Assembly: GCA_016234955.1 (NCBI GenBank)
Contig: JACRNN010000240.1
Span: 1-7,673 of the forward strand
Length of the DNA stretch: 7,673 nucleotides
Direction of reading: 5' to 3'
Source: Deltaproteobacteria bacterium
Lineage (GTDB): Bacteria > Desulfobacterota > GWC2-55-46
Position numbers and translations under genes: made by a program
The notes under the pieces: model-generated
Seen by the model: only the letters and a program-made list of their open reading frames with translations
Told to the model about the DNA's origin: nothing
Database searches by the model: none
Part shown: positions 1-6,413 of the stretch, in pieces
How the letters are laid out: the number at the start of each line of letters is the position of its first letter
Numbering within the stretch: position 1 is the stretch's first letter

Positions 1-139
1 GACCGTCGACGAAAAAAGGCTCACGAAGGCGCTCGAGGCCGCCGCCTCGTCTATCGACATAGTCGTCCACGACTACCTCATAGCCGGGGAGGGCGTACAG
101 TTCAGCGCCAGGGAGAGCGGCTGGCTCGACGGCAAATAG
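1..139 (+). CDS. radC: RadC family protein (JAB/MPN domain), C-terminal end only
   Basis: The frame is open from the window edge (codons begin at base 2) to a TAG at 137-139, giving the last 45 residues of a protein that starts outside the window. The residues fit the end of the RadC/JAB domain: an LTKALEAAASSIDI helix, then HDYLIAGEG and FSARESGWL, which parallel the family pattern of 'lTk.L..A..lL.I...DhlIig....Sf.E.Gll'. The family's HxHPSGD metal-binding motif would lie just upstream and cannot be seen. RadC proteins are JAB-domain putative metal-dependent hydrolases whose role remains unsettled; the old DNA-repair name is historical. The usual DH is DY here, a small deviation. A bidirectional terminator at 229-272 follows, so this is the last gene of its transcript. 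The family call is fairly sure, the exact function unknown. Confidence 0.75.
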   Translation, partial: TVDEKRLTKALEAAASSIDIVVHDYLIAGEGVQFSARESGWLDGK

Positions 140-161
140 AGACGACGGGCCCAGGGAAAGA

Positions 162-222
162 TGAAACCTCCACGGTTAAAGCCAAGGGGGGTTCGGAACG
201 CCAACAGGTTGTTGAAAAACCC
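162..222. repeat. Intergenic element, diverged copy of the segment at 6427-6480
   Basis: This copy begins with TGAAACCTCCACGG (162-175), identical to 6427-6440, and can fold because AACCTCC (165-171) pairs with GGGGGTT (187-193) through one G-U pair. Downstream, GGTTCGGAACGC resembles GGTTTCAGAACGC at 6458-6469, and both copies run into A-rich sequence ending in AAACCC. The block GGTTAAAGCCA (174-184) also occurs at 6543-6553, immediately before the 60-codon ORF. The order of matching blocks suggests relatedness rather than chance. Function is unknown; no T-run follows the hairpin, so it is not an obvious terminator. Confidence 0.4.
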
Positions 223-228
223 TCGCTA

Positions 229-272
229 AAAAAAGCGGAAGCCCCCGTATGGAACGGGAGCTTCCGCTTTTT
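229..272. terminator. Bidirectional intrinsic terminator between radC and the carbonic anhydrase gene
   Basis: The stem pairs GCGGAAGC (235-242) with GCTTCCGC (260-267) and continues inward as CCCGT (244-248) with ACGGG (254-258) around a five-base loop. An A-run (228-234) lies on the left and a T-run (268-272) on the right, so each strand sees a GC-rich hairpin followed by U residues. It sits 90 bases after the RadC stop on the + strand and 20 bases after the carbonic anhydrase stop on the - strand, so it serves both convergent genes. Confidence 0.9.
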
Positions 273-291
273 GCCGTATAGGTCCGATTGC

Positions 292-1080
292 TTACTTCGA
301 TACGGTATCGGCCGTTATCTTGCGCTCGTTGACAGGCTGCACCGGCCTGTTGTTGACCCCGACGATATCCTTGAAGGCATTTATCTGGGCTTCGGAGAGC
401 TGCACCGGCGTTTTCAGCACAAGCCACGTAACGCCCTCGGTGCAGGGGGGCGTGGTAAGGGAGCCTGTATAGCTGTAGTAGGTCTTTGTCTTAGGCAACA
501 GGGCCGCGGCATCCACGGTCTCCTTAAGCTCCTTTTTCTCATCCGCCTTTTTGGGCATGTTGGCGAAGACCGCGCCGTAGGCCTTGTCTTCCTTTCCGCT
601 CTCAAGGAGCACGCCCACTACCGCGAGCTCGCCCTTGTCGTTCTTATGCACGAGATGGAGCTCCATCGCGTAGGACTTGCCCCCGACCATATGCTCGCTC
701 GGGTCGTGGAAGTGGAACTGCACCAGCTGGTACTCCATCCCGTTGACCTTTATGGAGCTTCCCTTGTCGTAATTCACCTGGATGGTGTGGCCGTTGTTGA
801 CGATGTTTATCCTGGAGGGCTTGTAGTTAAAGACGATGTCCGCCAGGTCCTTATCCTCGTATCCCTTGATATCCACCGGCGACTGGCTCTTTCCGCCGGC
901 GCACGCGGCGTATTCGCCGGACATATGCCCCCAGTGCTCCGGGCCGTGCTCTCCCTCATACGTCCAGTGCGGGTGTGACTTTTCGCTCGCCCTGGCACCC
1001 GAGTAGACCCCGGCGCTCAGCCCGAGGGCCAACGCCGCCGTAAAAACCGACCTCGATAAAGACCTCTTGTTGATATTCAT
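292..1080 (-). CDS. Alpha-class carbonic anhydrase, periplasmic
   Basis: This 262-residue protein catalyses the reversible hydration of CO2 to bicarbonate with zinc. Residues 1-31 form a Sec-type signal peptide: basic start, hydrophobic VFTAALALGLSAGV, likely cleavage after ARA, placing the enzyme in the periplasm. The alpha-class landmarks appear in order: WTYEG...HWG (39-51), QSPVDI (66-71), NNGHTIQV with the likely proton-shuttle His98, QFHFHDPSEH with zinc ligands His123 and His125, ELHLVH with the third ligand His142, and YTGSLTTPPCTEGV with the active-site Thr pair at 209-210. Cys60 and Cys213 match the disulfide pair common in bacterial members. Length is normal. The ATG is preceded by GGAAGGAG ten bases upstream. 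A terminator lies 20 bases beyond the stop. The leader contains the inverted-repeat element at 1122-1246. Every visible key residue is intact, so it should be active. Confidence 0.95.
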   Translation of the reverse strand: MNINKRSLSRSVFTAALALGLSAGVYSGARASEKSHPHWTYEGEHGPEHWGHMSGEYAACAGGKSQSPVDIKGYEDKDLADIVFNYKPSRINIVNNGHTIQVNYDKGSSIKVNGMEYQLVQFHFHDPSEHMVGGKSYAMELHLVHKNDKGELAVVGVLLESGKEDKAYGAVFANMPKKADEKKELKETVDAAALLPKTKTYYSYTGSLTTPPCTEGVTWLVLKTPVQLSEAQINAFKDIVGVNNRPVQPVNERKITADTVSK

Positions 1081-1100
1081 CTCTTCTTGGCTCCTTCCCC

Positions 1101-1120
1101 GCCGCCGTGGCGGCCTTTTT
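1101..1120. other. Short GC hairpin followed by a T-run, in the carbonic anhydrase leader
   Basis: GCCGC and GCGGC (1101-1114) can pair around a four-base loop, and on the + strand six T residues follow at 1115-1120. The shape is that of a small + strand terminator, but no + strand gene runs into it. On the - strand it falls just upstream of the carbonic anhydrase ribosome binding site and directly beside the inverted repeat at 1122-1246. The stem is short and may be incidental. Confidence 0.35.
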
Positions 1121-1121
1121 T

Positions 1122-1246
1122 ATACGGAGCGTCATAACTTCGCATACCTGCGTTGCTCCTCGGCTTGTCGTTGCGGCGTATACAAAAATACGCCTCACTC
1201 CTCGCTCTCGTCGCGCCTTGGTCTGCTGTGTTCTGACGCTCCGTAT
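1122..1246. repeat. 125-bp near-symmetric inverted-repeat element with central hairpin
   Basis: Perfect 13-bp inverted ends, ATACGGAGCGTCA (1122-1134) and TGACGCTCCGTAT (1234-1246), bound the element. A hairpin, GGCGTAT (1175-1181) with ATACGCC (1188-1194), lies almost exactly at its midpoint. The arms between are only loosely complementary, but each carries a related block around CTCCTCG (1144-1174 and 1188-1216) in the same orientation. No protein-coding frame inside looks real. The architecture resembles a small non-autonomous mobile element (MITE-like) or a dispersed intergenic repeat of the genome. It fills most of the gap between tauE and the carbonic anhydrase gene and is probably transcribed in the leader of the latter. 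No flanking target duplication is evident. Confidence 0.65.
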
Positions 1247-1281
1247 CGGCGATTATTTATGACGTTGTGTGTATTTTCACG

Positions 1282-1290
1282 AGTATATCA
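1282..1290 (-). promoter_or_regulatory. Possible extended -10 promoter for the carbonic anhydrase gene
   Basis: Read on the - strand, TGATATACT forms an extended -10 element (TG, one base, then TATACT, five of six matches to TATAAT). No good -35 lies 17 bases further upstream, which is tolerated with an extended -10. Transcription would begin near 1275 and give a leader of about 195 bases that includes the inverted repeat at 1122-1246. This rests on a short match alone. Confidence 0.35.
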
Positions 1291-1388
1291 CGATAACCTT
1301 ACGGTCCGCGCTTTCACGCGGCCCGCCATTTCACACTGGCCGCTCTGTTTTCTCTATCCGCGCCATGCCCCCCTTTCCTGATATTCAG

Positions 1389-1757
1389 TCACTTCGAAAG
1401 TATCATCTTGAGCGATATCAGGAGGAGCGCCACCCCGAATATCTTCTCGATCACCGGGCTTGATATCAGGTTTGCGGCCCTTGCCCCGAAGAGCCCGCCG
1501 AAGAAGAAACCGATGCAGAGCACCCCTGCCACTTTGATGTCGGCATGGCCGTTTTTGTAGTACGTCCAGGCCGCAAGTATCCCGATGGGCGGGACCATCA
1601 TGGCGAGGGTGGTGCCCTGCGCCTGGTGCTGATCCATGCCGAATATGAAGATAAGGGCCGGCACTATCAGTATACCGCCGCCTATGCCTATAAGCCCGCT
1701 CAACACCCCCGCGGCAAGCCCGAGGATCAGGAACAAGAGGACTTCGTGTGCGCCCAT
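1389..1757 (-). CDS. Half-size TauE/SafE (TSUP) family membrane protein
   Basis: The 122-residue product is an inner-membrane protein of the sulfite exporter TauE/SafE family (COG0730), whose members move sulfite, sulfoacetate or other organic anions. It opens with the family signature in a glycine-rich hydrophobic segment, GVLSGLIGIGGGILIVPAL (17-35), followed by HQAQGTTLAMMVPP (44-57). About four membrane spans are apparent: roughly 6-38 (broken by the Gly loop), 50-66, 74-98 and 103-120. Typical members have two such units and 240-270 residues; this is a single unit, so it presumably works as a dimer. The frame has its own ATG, a GAGGAGGAG binding site about nine bases upstream, and a stop with no disabled second half after it, so it looks like a genuine half-size form rather than a truncation. 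A separate AT-rich promoter lies upstream. The substrate cannot be told. Confidence 0.85.
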   Translation of the reverse strand: MGAHEVLLFLILGLAAGVLSGLIGIGGGILIVPALIFIFGMDQHQAQGTTLAMMVPPIGILAAWTYYKNGHADIKVAGVLCIGFFFGGLFGARAANLISSPVIEKIFGVALLLISLKMILSK

Positions 1758-1792
1758 GGAGGGTCTCCTCCTCTATTGCTTCGAGCGCAAGG

Positions 1793-1821
1793 TTTATACC
1801 ATAAATAAATTAAAATTTAAA
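1793..1821 (-). promoter_or_regulatory. Candidate sigma-70-type promoter for the TauE/SafE gene
   Basis: On the - strand, TTTAAA (1816-1821) and TATAAA (1793-1798) are separated by 17 bases inside a markedly AT-rich patch, unlike the GC-rich surroundings. Transcription would start near 1786, about 30 bases before the ATG. The -10 matches five of six consensus positions and the -35 four. Confidence 0.4.
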
Positions 1822-1955
1822 CAAGAGTCTCAGGAGGGTCCGCAATATCAGGAAGCCGATGTCTTTGGCCGGCTCTTTGGCCCGTCGTCGCGCATGGGAG
1901 CGGCCCGGAGGGCTATGAAGGTCGATACGGCTGATGGGATAATGGTTATCGCCGG

Positions 1956-2447
1956 CTACCTGTCGGGTTTCCTGAAGAAAAGATCGTGCAGAGTGTACAG
2001 TTCCTTTACCGCATACTCTTTTACACCGCCGGGGAGGTTGACGGTGGCCTCCTCGCCGGACTTCTTGTTCAAAAGGGCCTTGCCGATAGGGGAGCTTACC
2101 GATATCTTCCCGTTCCTCGGATCGACCTCTTCCGGGGTCACTATCTCGTATACGACCTCGTCCCCGGTGTTCAGGTCCTCGAGATGTACCCTTGATCCGA
2201 AGCCCACCGCGTCCTTGGGAATATTGTCGAGCTTGAGCGAGACGAGCATGTTGACCCTTGAGGTAAGGTGCGCCACCCTCGCCTGCAGATACGACTGCCT
2301 CTGTTTCGCCGCCTCGTATTCGGCGTTTTCACGGAAGTCTCCGTGGGCTGCCGCGGTCCTGAGCTCCTTCGGGATGTCTATCCTCAGTTCCTTCTCAACC
2401 TTCCGGAGCTCTTCCTTTAACTGTTTTACTATGGGAAGTTCCTGCAT
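1956..2447 (-). CDS. greA: Transcription elongation factor GreA/GreB family
   Basis: The 163-residue product is a Gre factor, which enters the secondary channel of RNA polymerase and stimulates cleavage of the backtracked transcript's 3' end. The N-terminal half (about 1-75) is the long antiparallel coiled coil, with the tip motif GDFRENAEYEAAKQRQ (36-51). Asp37 and Glu40 match the acidic pair that positions the catalytic Mg2+. The C-terminal half (about 80-155) is the FKBP-like domain, with GSRVHLEDLNTGDEVVYEIV and SPIGKALLNKKSGEE, which docks on the polymerase. Length is typical (about 158 in Escherichia coli). The start is shorter at the N-terminus than many GreA proteins but is backed by AGGAG ten bases upstream. 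It lies 80 bases downstream of rlmD on the same strand and may share its transcript. GreA is likelier than GreB on general sequence grounds. No clear terminator follows. Confidence 0.95.
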   Translation of the reverse strand: MQELPIVKQLKEELRKVEKELRIDIPKELRTAAAHGDFRENAEYEAAKQRQSYLQARVAHLTSRVNMLVSLKLDNIPKDAVGFGSRVHLEDLNTGDEVVYEIVTPEEVDPRNGKISVSSPIGKALLNKKSGEEATVNLPGGVKEYAVKELYTLHDLFFRKPDR

Positions 2448-2521
2448 CGTACCCTATCTCCTGTTATCTCCGCTGCATGGCTTCGGGCCGGAAACCGCGG
2501 GGTTCTGAACAAATAACGTCC

Positions 2522-2541
2522 GCCGGCTCAGTGAGGCCGGC
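2522..2541 (-). terminator. GC-rich hairpin at the rlmD stop codon, weak terminator candidate
   Basis: GCCGGC at 2522-2527 can pair with GCCGGC at 2536-2541 around the TGA stop of rlmD. On the - strand the stem is followed by a loose T-rich stretch (GTTATTTGTT) several bases later rather than a clean T-run. It may only lessen read-through into greA. Confidence 0.3.
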
Positions 2542-3847
2542 CCTGCAAATCGAGCCTTATCACGCTCTCGATATGGAATGTCTGGGGAAACATGTCGAAA
2601 AGGCCGGCCCTGGCGACCCTGTAGCCTCTGCCGGCGAGCAGCGATATATCCCGCGCAAGGGTAGGCGGACTGCATGATACGTAAATTATCTTTTTCGGCC
2701 TTAGAAGCGAAAGCGCGCGGGCCGCGCTCAACTCTCCGCCCCTCGGTGGGTCTAATACTACCACATCGAACCCGTCTTTTTCAAGGGTTTTGGCGTTTCG
2801 CTCAAGCCACTCAACCGCCTGGGAGGCGATGAAGCCCACCCTTACTATGGAGTTCAAGGCGGCGTTCCCGGAGGCCTGGACGCAGGCCTCCGGGCTGTCT
2901 TCAACCCCTACGGTATCCCCGGCGCGGCGCGCAATGGGAAGGGTAAGGTTGCCGGCCCCTGAAAATAGATCCAGTACCCGCTCATTGCCTTCGAGGGCAG
3001 AGTACTCAACGACCCTCTCCATGAGCGCCCGGTTCTGTGGCCTGTTCACCTGTGAAAATACCGATATCCCGGCGCCGTACCTTATGCCGGAGGCCTCGTA
3101 GTTGAGCAGGACGTCCCCGAGGGATAATACGCGCTCCCCCTTCTCCCTCCTGAAAGGCCGCCCGGCCCATACCTCAAGACCCTTCAAGCGCCCGGCCTCG
3201 CCCAGGAGCCCTTCCCAGGGATAGCCCGTTTCTTCAGTCACATGAAAGGCCGCCACGGCCTTATCACCGGCCTCGTCGGAGCCGATGTCTACCGCGAAGA
3301 CAGGCGGGGCCTTGCCGGCCTTGCCGCTTGAGAATATGGACTTTATCCGCGCGAAGACGTCGTTGATTACGGGGTCGAGCAGCGGGCAGTCATCCATTGG
3401 CGCCACCCTGTGCGACCTCGGCTCGAAAAACCCCCATCGCCCGCCCTCTACCTGGAAGCGCGCCCTGGAGCGGTAATTGAAGACCTCAGGGGAGCCTGCC
3501 GGGGGGTCGAACGGTATATCCTCTATCCCGCCTATCCTCTTGAGGGAGTCTTCCAGTATCTTCTGCTTCCACTCGAGCTGATGCGCGTATCCGATGTGCT
3601 GGAGCGTGCACCCGCCGCATACGCCGTAAAGCCCGCAGGACGGGGCTTGCCTTAACGGAGAGGGCGTTACAAGCCCTTTGAGCGCACCTTCGGAGAACCC
3701 CTTCTTTTCCTCGATTATCTCTACCCGCGCCTCGTCGCCGGGGGCGGTATACGGGACGAAGACGACCTTGCCGCCTATGCGGCCCACCCCCTTGCCGCCG
3801 TAGGCGAGGGAGGTTATCTGAACAATATGTTCCACGGGAGCCGTCAA
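2528..3847 (-). CDS. rlmD: TrmA/RlmD-type 23S rRNA (uracil-C5)-methyltransferase
   Basis: The 439-residue enzyme uses S-adenosylmethionine to methylate C5 of a uridine in RNA, most likely 23S rRNA (U1939 in Escherichia coli numbering). A TRAM RNA-binding domain covers about residues 4-60. Four cysteines typical of the [4Fe-4S] subgroup follow: Cys71, Cys77 and Cys80 in CGLYGVCGGC, and Cys154 in DDCPLL. The methyltransferase domain has the SAM loop VLDLFSGAGNLTLP (291-304), LDPPRGG with Asp366, the nucleophile Cys392 in VSCSPPTLARD, and the general base Glu427 in FHIES. The start is a TTG four bases past the metH stop; no in-frame ATG exists before residue 151, and an AAGGGGAG stretch inside the metH end lies about 14 bases upstream, so translation is probably coupled to metH. 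Members of the family can target U747 or both sites, so the exact position is less certain than the family. Confidence 0.92.
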   Translation of the reverse strand: MTAPVEHIVQITSLAYGGKGVGRIGGKVVFVPYTAPGDEARVEIIEEKKGFSEGALKGLVTPSPLRQAPSCGLYGVCGGCTLQHIGYAHQLEWKQKILEDSLKRIGGIEDIPFDPPAGSPEVFNYRSRARFQVEGGRWGFFEPRSHRVAPMDDCPLLDPVINDVFARIKSIFSSGKAGKAPPVFAVDIGSDEAGDKAVAAFHVTEETGYPWEGLLGEAGRLKGLEVWAGRPFRREKGERVLSLGDVLLNYEASGIRYGAGISVFSQVNRPQNRALMERVVEYSALEGNERVLDLFSGAGNLTLPIARRAGDTVGVEDSPEACVQASGNAALNSIVRVGFIASQAVEWLERNAKTLEKDGFDVVVLDPPRGGELSAARALSLLRPKKIIYVSCSPPTLARDISLLAGRGYRVARAGLFDMFPQTFHIESVIRLDLQGRPH

Positions 3848-3851
3848 TGGG

Positions 3852-6269
3852 CTACGCCCTGCTCCCCTTGACCATCCTCTTCATCTTATCCACGGCCGAG
3901 AGCGCGTCTCCGCCGTACTCGTCGGCCCCTATCTTCCTGGAGAACTCATCCGTCACCACCGCCCCGCCGACTATGGTCATGGCCTTTATGCCGCGCTCCC
4001 TGAGCTTCTTTATGACCCCGTCCATCTCCATCACCGTCGTCGTCATGAGCGCGGAGAGCCCGACGATATCGACCCTGTTCTTCACGGCCTCTTCGATGAT
4101 CCTTTCGGCCGGGACGTTTTTACCGAGGTCTATCACCTCGAAGCCGTGGTTCTCAAGGAGGGTGGCCACTATGTTCTTGCCTATGTCGTGGATGTCGCCC
4201 TCCACGGTGGCGAGGAGCACCTTGCCGAGGGAGGAGCCCGTCCTGCCGGAGAACTCCTTTTTCAGGCGCGTGAAGGCCTTCTTCATGGTATCGGCCGAGA
4301 GCATGACCTGGGGGAGGTAGTACCTGTTGCTGGAGAAGAGCCTGCCGACCTCCTCGAGCCCTGGGACGAGCGCCTCGTTGCTTACCCTTATCGGGTCCCA
4401 CCCATCTTTGAGCGCCTGCTCCACAAGGCCTACTATGTTCTCCTCGTCGCCTTCTATGACGGCCTTTCTGAGCCTCTCCGCGATGGAGGCAGGCGCCTCC
4501 GGCCCCGCCTGCGCGGGCTTGCCGGGCTGTATCTCGGCAGAGGCCGCCTGGTATCTCCTTATGTACCTCTCGGCCCTCAAGTCCTTGTTAAGGAGAACCA
4601 GGGAGGCGTGGTATGCGTCCATCATCACCTTGTTGTTAGGGTTGATTATCGCGCAGTCGAGCCCGGCGGCAAAGGCCATCGTGAGGAAGTTGGCGTTTAT
4701 CACCTCCCTTGCGGGTAGCCCGAAAGAGATGTTGCTCACACCGAGGACTGTAGTGAGCCCGAGCCGCTCCTTCACCAGCCTTATCGCCTTGAGCGTCTCC
4801 ACCGCGCTCAACGGGGCCGCGCTCACGGTCATGGCCAGGCAGTCTACCATGAGGTCTTCCTTCCTTACCCCGGCCTTCAAGGCCCTCTCAAGCATCTTTT
4901 CAGCCACCCTGAGCCTGCCCTCGGCGGTATCCGGTATGCCGTCGTCATCGAGAGTGAGGCCGAGGAGGGCCGCGCCGTACCTCTTCGCCAGCGGCAGGAT
5001 GGTCGAGAGCTTTTTCTCCTCCCCGCTGATGGAGTTCACAAGGGGCTTGCCGTCGCAGGCCTTGAGCCCGGCCTCTATCGCCTCGGAGGAGGAGGAGTCT
5101 ATGACAATGGGAAGCGTGCTGTTCTCGTTCACGGCGAAGACCGCCATCCTCATCGCGCCCGCTTCATCCATCCCCGGCACCCCGACGTTGACGTCGAGGA
5201 CATGCGCGCCGGAGGCCGCCTGTTGGCGGGCCTCGCTCCTTATGCCGGAGGTCTTGCCCTCCTTTATCTCCAGTGCGAGCGCCTTCCTGCCCGTGGGGTT
5301 TATCCTCTCGCCGATGACGACAGGGGGCAGTCCACCCCCGAATAACGTAAAGGCCGTCCTCCCGGCGAGGCTTGAGAAGGCGCGCCCCCGCTCGCCTGCG
5401 GGCCTCAGGGATTTAAACACCCTGCCCATCTCCTTTATATGCTCCGGGGTAGTCCCGCAACAGCCGCCCAAAACCCTTACCCCGGCCTCCACGAGCCTGG
5501 GCACAAAAGAGGCCATCTCCTCCGCTGTCGCCGGGAATACGGTCTCCTTTCCCTTGAGCACGGGTATCCCGGCGTTGGGTTGCGCTATGAGCGGGGTGGC
5601 AACGACCCTGCCCATCGCCGATATCGCCTTGTAAATCCCCTCTATGCCGAGAGAGCAGTTGGCCCCTATCACGTCGGCGCCGAGGGAGGCCGCGGCTATG
5701 GCGAAGGACTCCGGAGGCGTGCCGAGCACAGTCCTCATCGTCTCATCGAAGGTCATGGTGGCCGCCACAGGCAGGCCAGTGGACTTGGCGGCCATTATCG
5801 CCGCCTTCATCTCCTTCAAGTCCATCATCGTCTCTATGATGATGAGGTCCACCCCTCCGGCCTTGAGCGCCCCGGCCTGCTCAATAAAAACCTCAAGCAC
5901 CGCGTCGAACCCCGTGTCTCCCACCGGCTCGATAAAGTGACCGGTGGGCCCTATCCCCCCGGCCACGAACCTCTCCCCTGCCGCGTCCCTCGCGCACCCG
6001 GCGGCGGCGATATTCATATCCCTGAGCCTCCCGTCGAGGCCGTACTCCCTGAGCTTTATCCTGTTGGCCCCGAACGTGTTCGTGGTGACTATGTCCGAGC
6101 CCGCCTCTATGTAGACGCCGTGTACCCTTTTTACCATGCCGGGGTCGGTGAGGCTCAGCTCATCGGGACATCCCCCCGGCTTCAATCCGAGCCTCTGGAG
6201 CATGGTCCCGGTGGCCCCGTCAAAAAGAAGCGGCCTCTCTTTCAAGGCCTTTAAAAAATCCCGCGCCAT
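3852..6269 (-). CDS. metH: Cobalamin-dependent methionine synthase, short form without reactivation domain
   Basis: The 805-residue cytosolic enzyme moves a methyl group from methyltetrahydrofolate via cobalamin to homocysteine, forming methionine. The homocysteine domain (about 1-290) has FDGATGTMLQ and the three zinc cysteines Cys205 (GANCSLG) and Cys270-Cys271 (GGCCGTTPEH). The pterin-binding domain (about 316-570) has GERINPTGRK and LDVNVGVPGMDE. The cobalamin cap (about 600-675) includes YYLPQVMLSADTMKKAF. The cobalamin domain (about 680-800) has EGDIHDIGKNIV with the cobalt ligand His694, GLSALMTTT and a final GGA. The protein ends there, without the roughly 330-residue AdoMet-binding activation domain of the 1,200-residue Escherichia coli enzyme; such short forms are known, for example in Thermotoga. 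The ATG has GGGGAG ten bases upstream and a strong promoter (6317-6345). The leader is too short for a B12 or SAM riboswitch. Confidence 0.95.
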   Translation of the reverse strand: MARDFLKALKERPLLFDGATGTMLQRLGLKPGGCPDELSLTDPGMVKRVHGVYIEAGSDIVTTNTFGANRIKLREYGLDGRLRDMNIAAAGCARDAAGERFVAGGIGPTGHFIEPVGDTGFDAVLEVFIEQAGALKAGGVDLIIIETMMDLKEMKAAIMAAKSTGLPVAATMTFDETMRTVLGTPPESFAIAAASLGADVIGANCSLGIEGIYKAISAMGRVVATPLIAQPNAGIPVLKGKETVFPATAEEMASFVPRLVEAGVRVLGGCCGTTPEHIKEMGRVFKSLRPAGERGRAFSSLAGRTAFTLFGGGLPPVVIGERINPTGRKALALEIKEGKTSGIRSEARQQAASGAHVLDVNVGVPGMDEAGAMRMAVFAVNENSTLPIVIDSSSSEAIEAGLKACDGKPLVNSISGEEKKLSTILPLAKRYGAALLGLTLDDDGIPDTAEGRLRVAEKMLERALKAGVRKEDLMVDCLAMTVSAAPLSAVETLKAIRLVKERLGLTTVLGVSNISFGLPAREVINANFLTMAFAAGLDCAIINPNNKVMMDAYHASLVLLNKDLRAERYIRRYQAASAEIQPGKPAQAGPEAPASIAERLRKAVIEGDEENIVGLVEQALKDGWDPIRVSNEALVPGLEEVGRLFSSNRYYLPQVMLSADTMKKAFTRLKKEFSGRTGSSLGKVLLATVEGDIHDIGKNIVATLLENHGFEVIDLGKNVPAERIIEEAVKNRVDIVGLSALMTTTVMEMDGVIKKLRERGIKAMTIVGGAVVTDEFSRKIGADEYGGDALSAVDKMKRMVKGSRA

Positions 6270-6316
6270 CTGTGTGGTACTCCCCGATTGTTTTTTTACG
6301 GCGTATCAACCCGCCA

Positions 6317-6345
6317 ATTGTATACTTTTATGGATTCGGTATCAA
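6317..6345 (-). promoter_or_regulatory. Sigma-70-type promoter of metH
   Basis: On the - strand, TTGATA (6340-6345) and TACAAT (6317-6322) are separated by exactly 17 bases, each hexamer one mismatch from consensus. Transcription would start near 6310, leaving about 40 bases of leader before the metH ATG at 6269. This is the best promoter match in the window and probably drives metH-rlmD, perhaps also greA. Confidence 0.75.
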
Positions 6346-6384
6346 GCCCGGTTTGCGGATTCGGGCCTCTGGCGGCGCATCCTC

Positions 6385-6403
6385 CCGGGACTAAAAAACC
6401 CGG
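6385..6403. repeat. Small hairpin with A-rich loop upstream of the metH promoter
   Basis: CCGGG (6385-6389) pairs with CCCGG (6399-6403) around the loop ACTAAAAAA. It is the first of two hairpins packed between the metH promoter and the 60-codon ORF. The five-base stem alone is weak evidence; the repeated CTAAAAAA string also occurs in the direct repeats just to the right. Confidence 0.35.
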
Positions 6404-6413
6404 TGGGACGAGT

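Noticed and set aside
271..978. 235-codon open frame on the + strand opposite the carbonic anhydrase gene
   Set aside because: It overlaps the clear carbonic anhydrase frame and starts inside the terminator; the translation has no family features.
1067..1381. 104-codon + strand frame in the gap upstream of the carbonic anhydrase gene
   Set aside because: It runs through the inverted-repeat element and possible promoter, lacks a ribosome binding site, and has a composition unlike a folded protein.
1317..1390. Terminator after tauE
   Set aside because: A GCGGCC/GGCCGC inverted repeat is present but no T-run follows it on the - strand, so a terminator call is not supported.
1830..1955. Search for a small gene or terminator between greA and tauE
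   Set aside because: Only a weak GATAA/TTATC stem and a short direct repeat of CTTTGGCC were seen; no T-run follows and no frame has a binding site.
1636..2508. 290-codon + strand frame across the tauE-greA region
   Set aside because: It runs antisense to the start of tauE and to all of greA, and crosses their intergenic gap; no ribosome binding site or family match.
4327..5634. 435-codon open frame on the + strand opposite metH
   Set aside because: It lies wholly antisense to a metH with all its catalytic motifs. Long antisense frames are expected in GC-rich genes with strong codon bias, and its translation has no recognisable domain.
6270..6310. Riboswitch (cobalamin or SAM) in front of metH
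   Set aside because: The promoter leaves only about 40 bases of leader, too short for either class, and no conserved core was seen.
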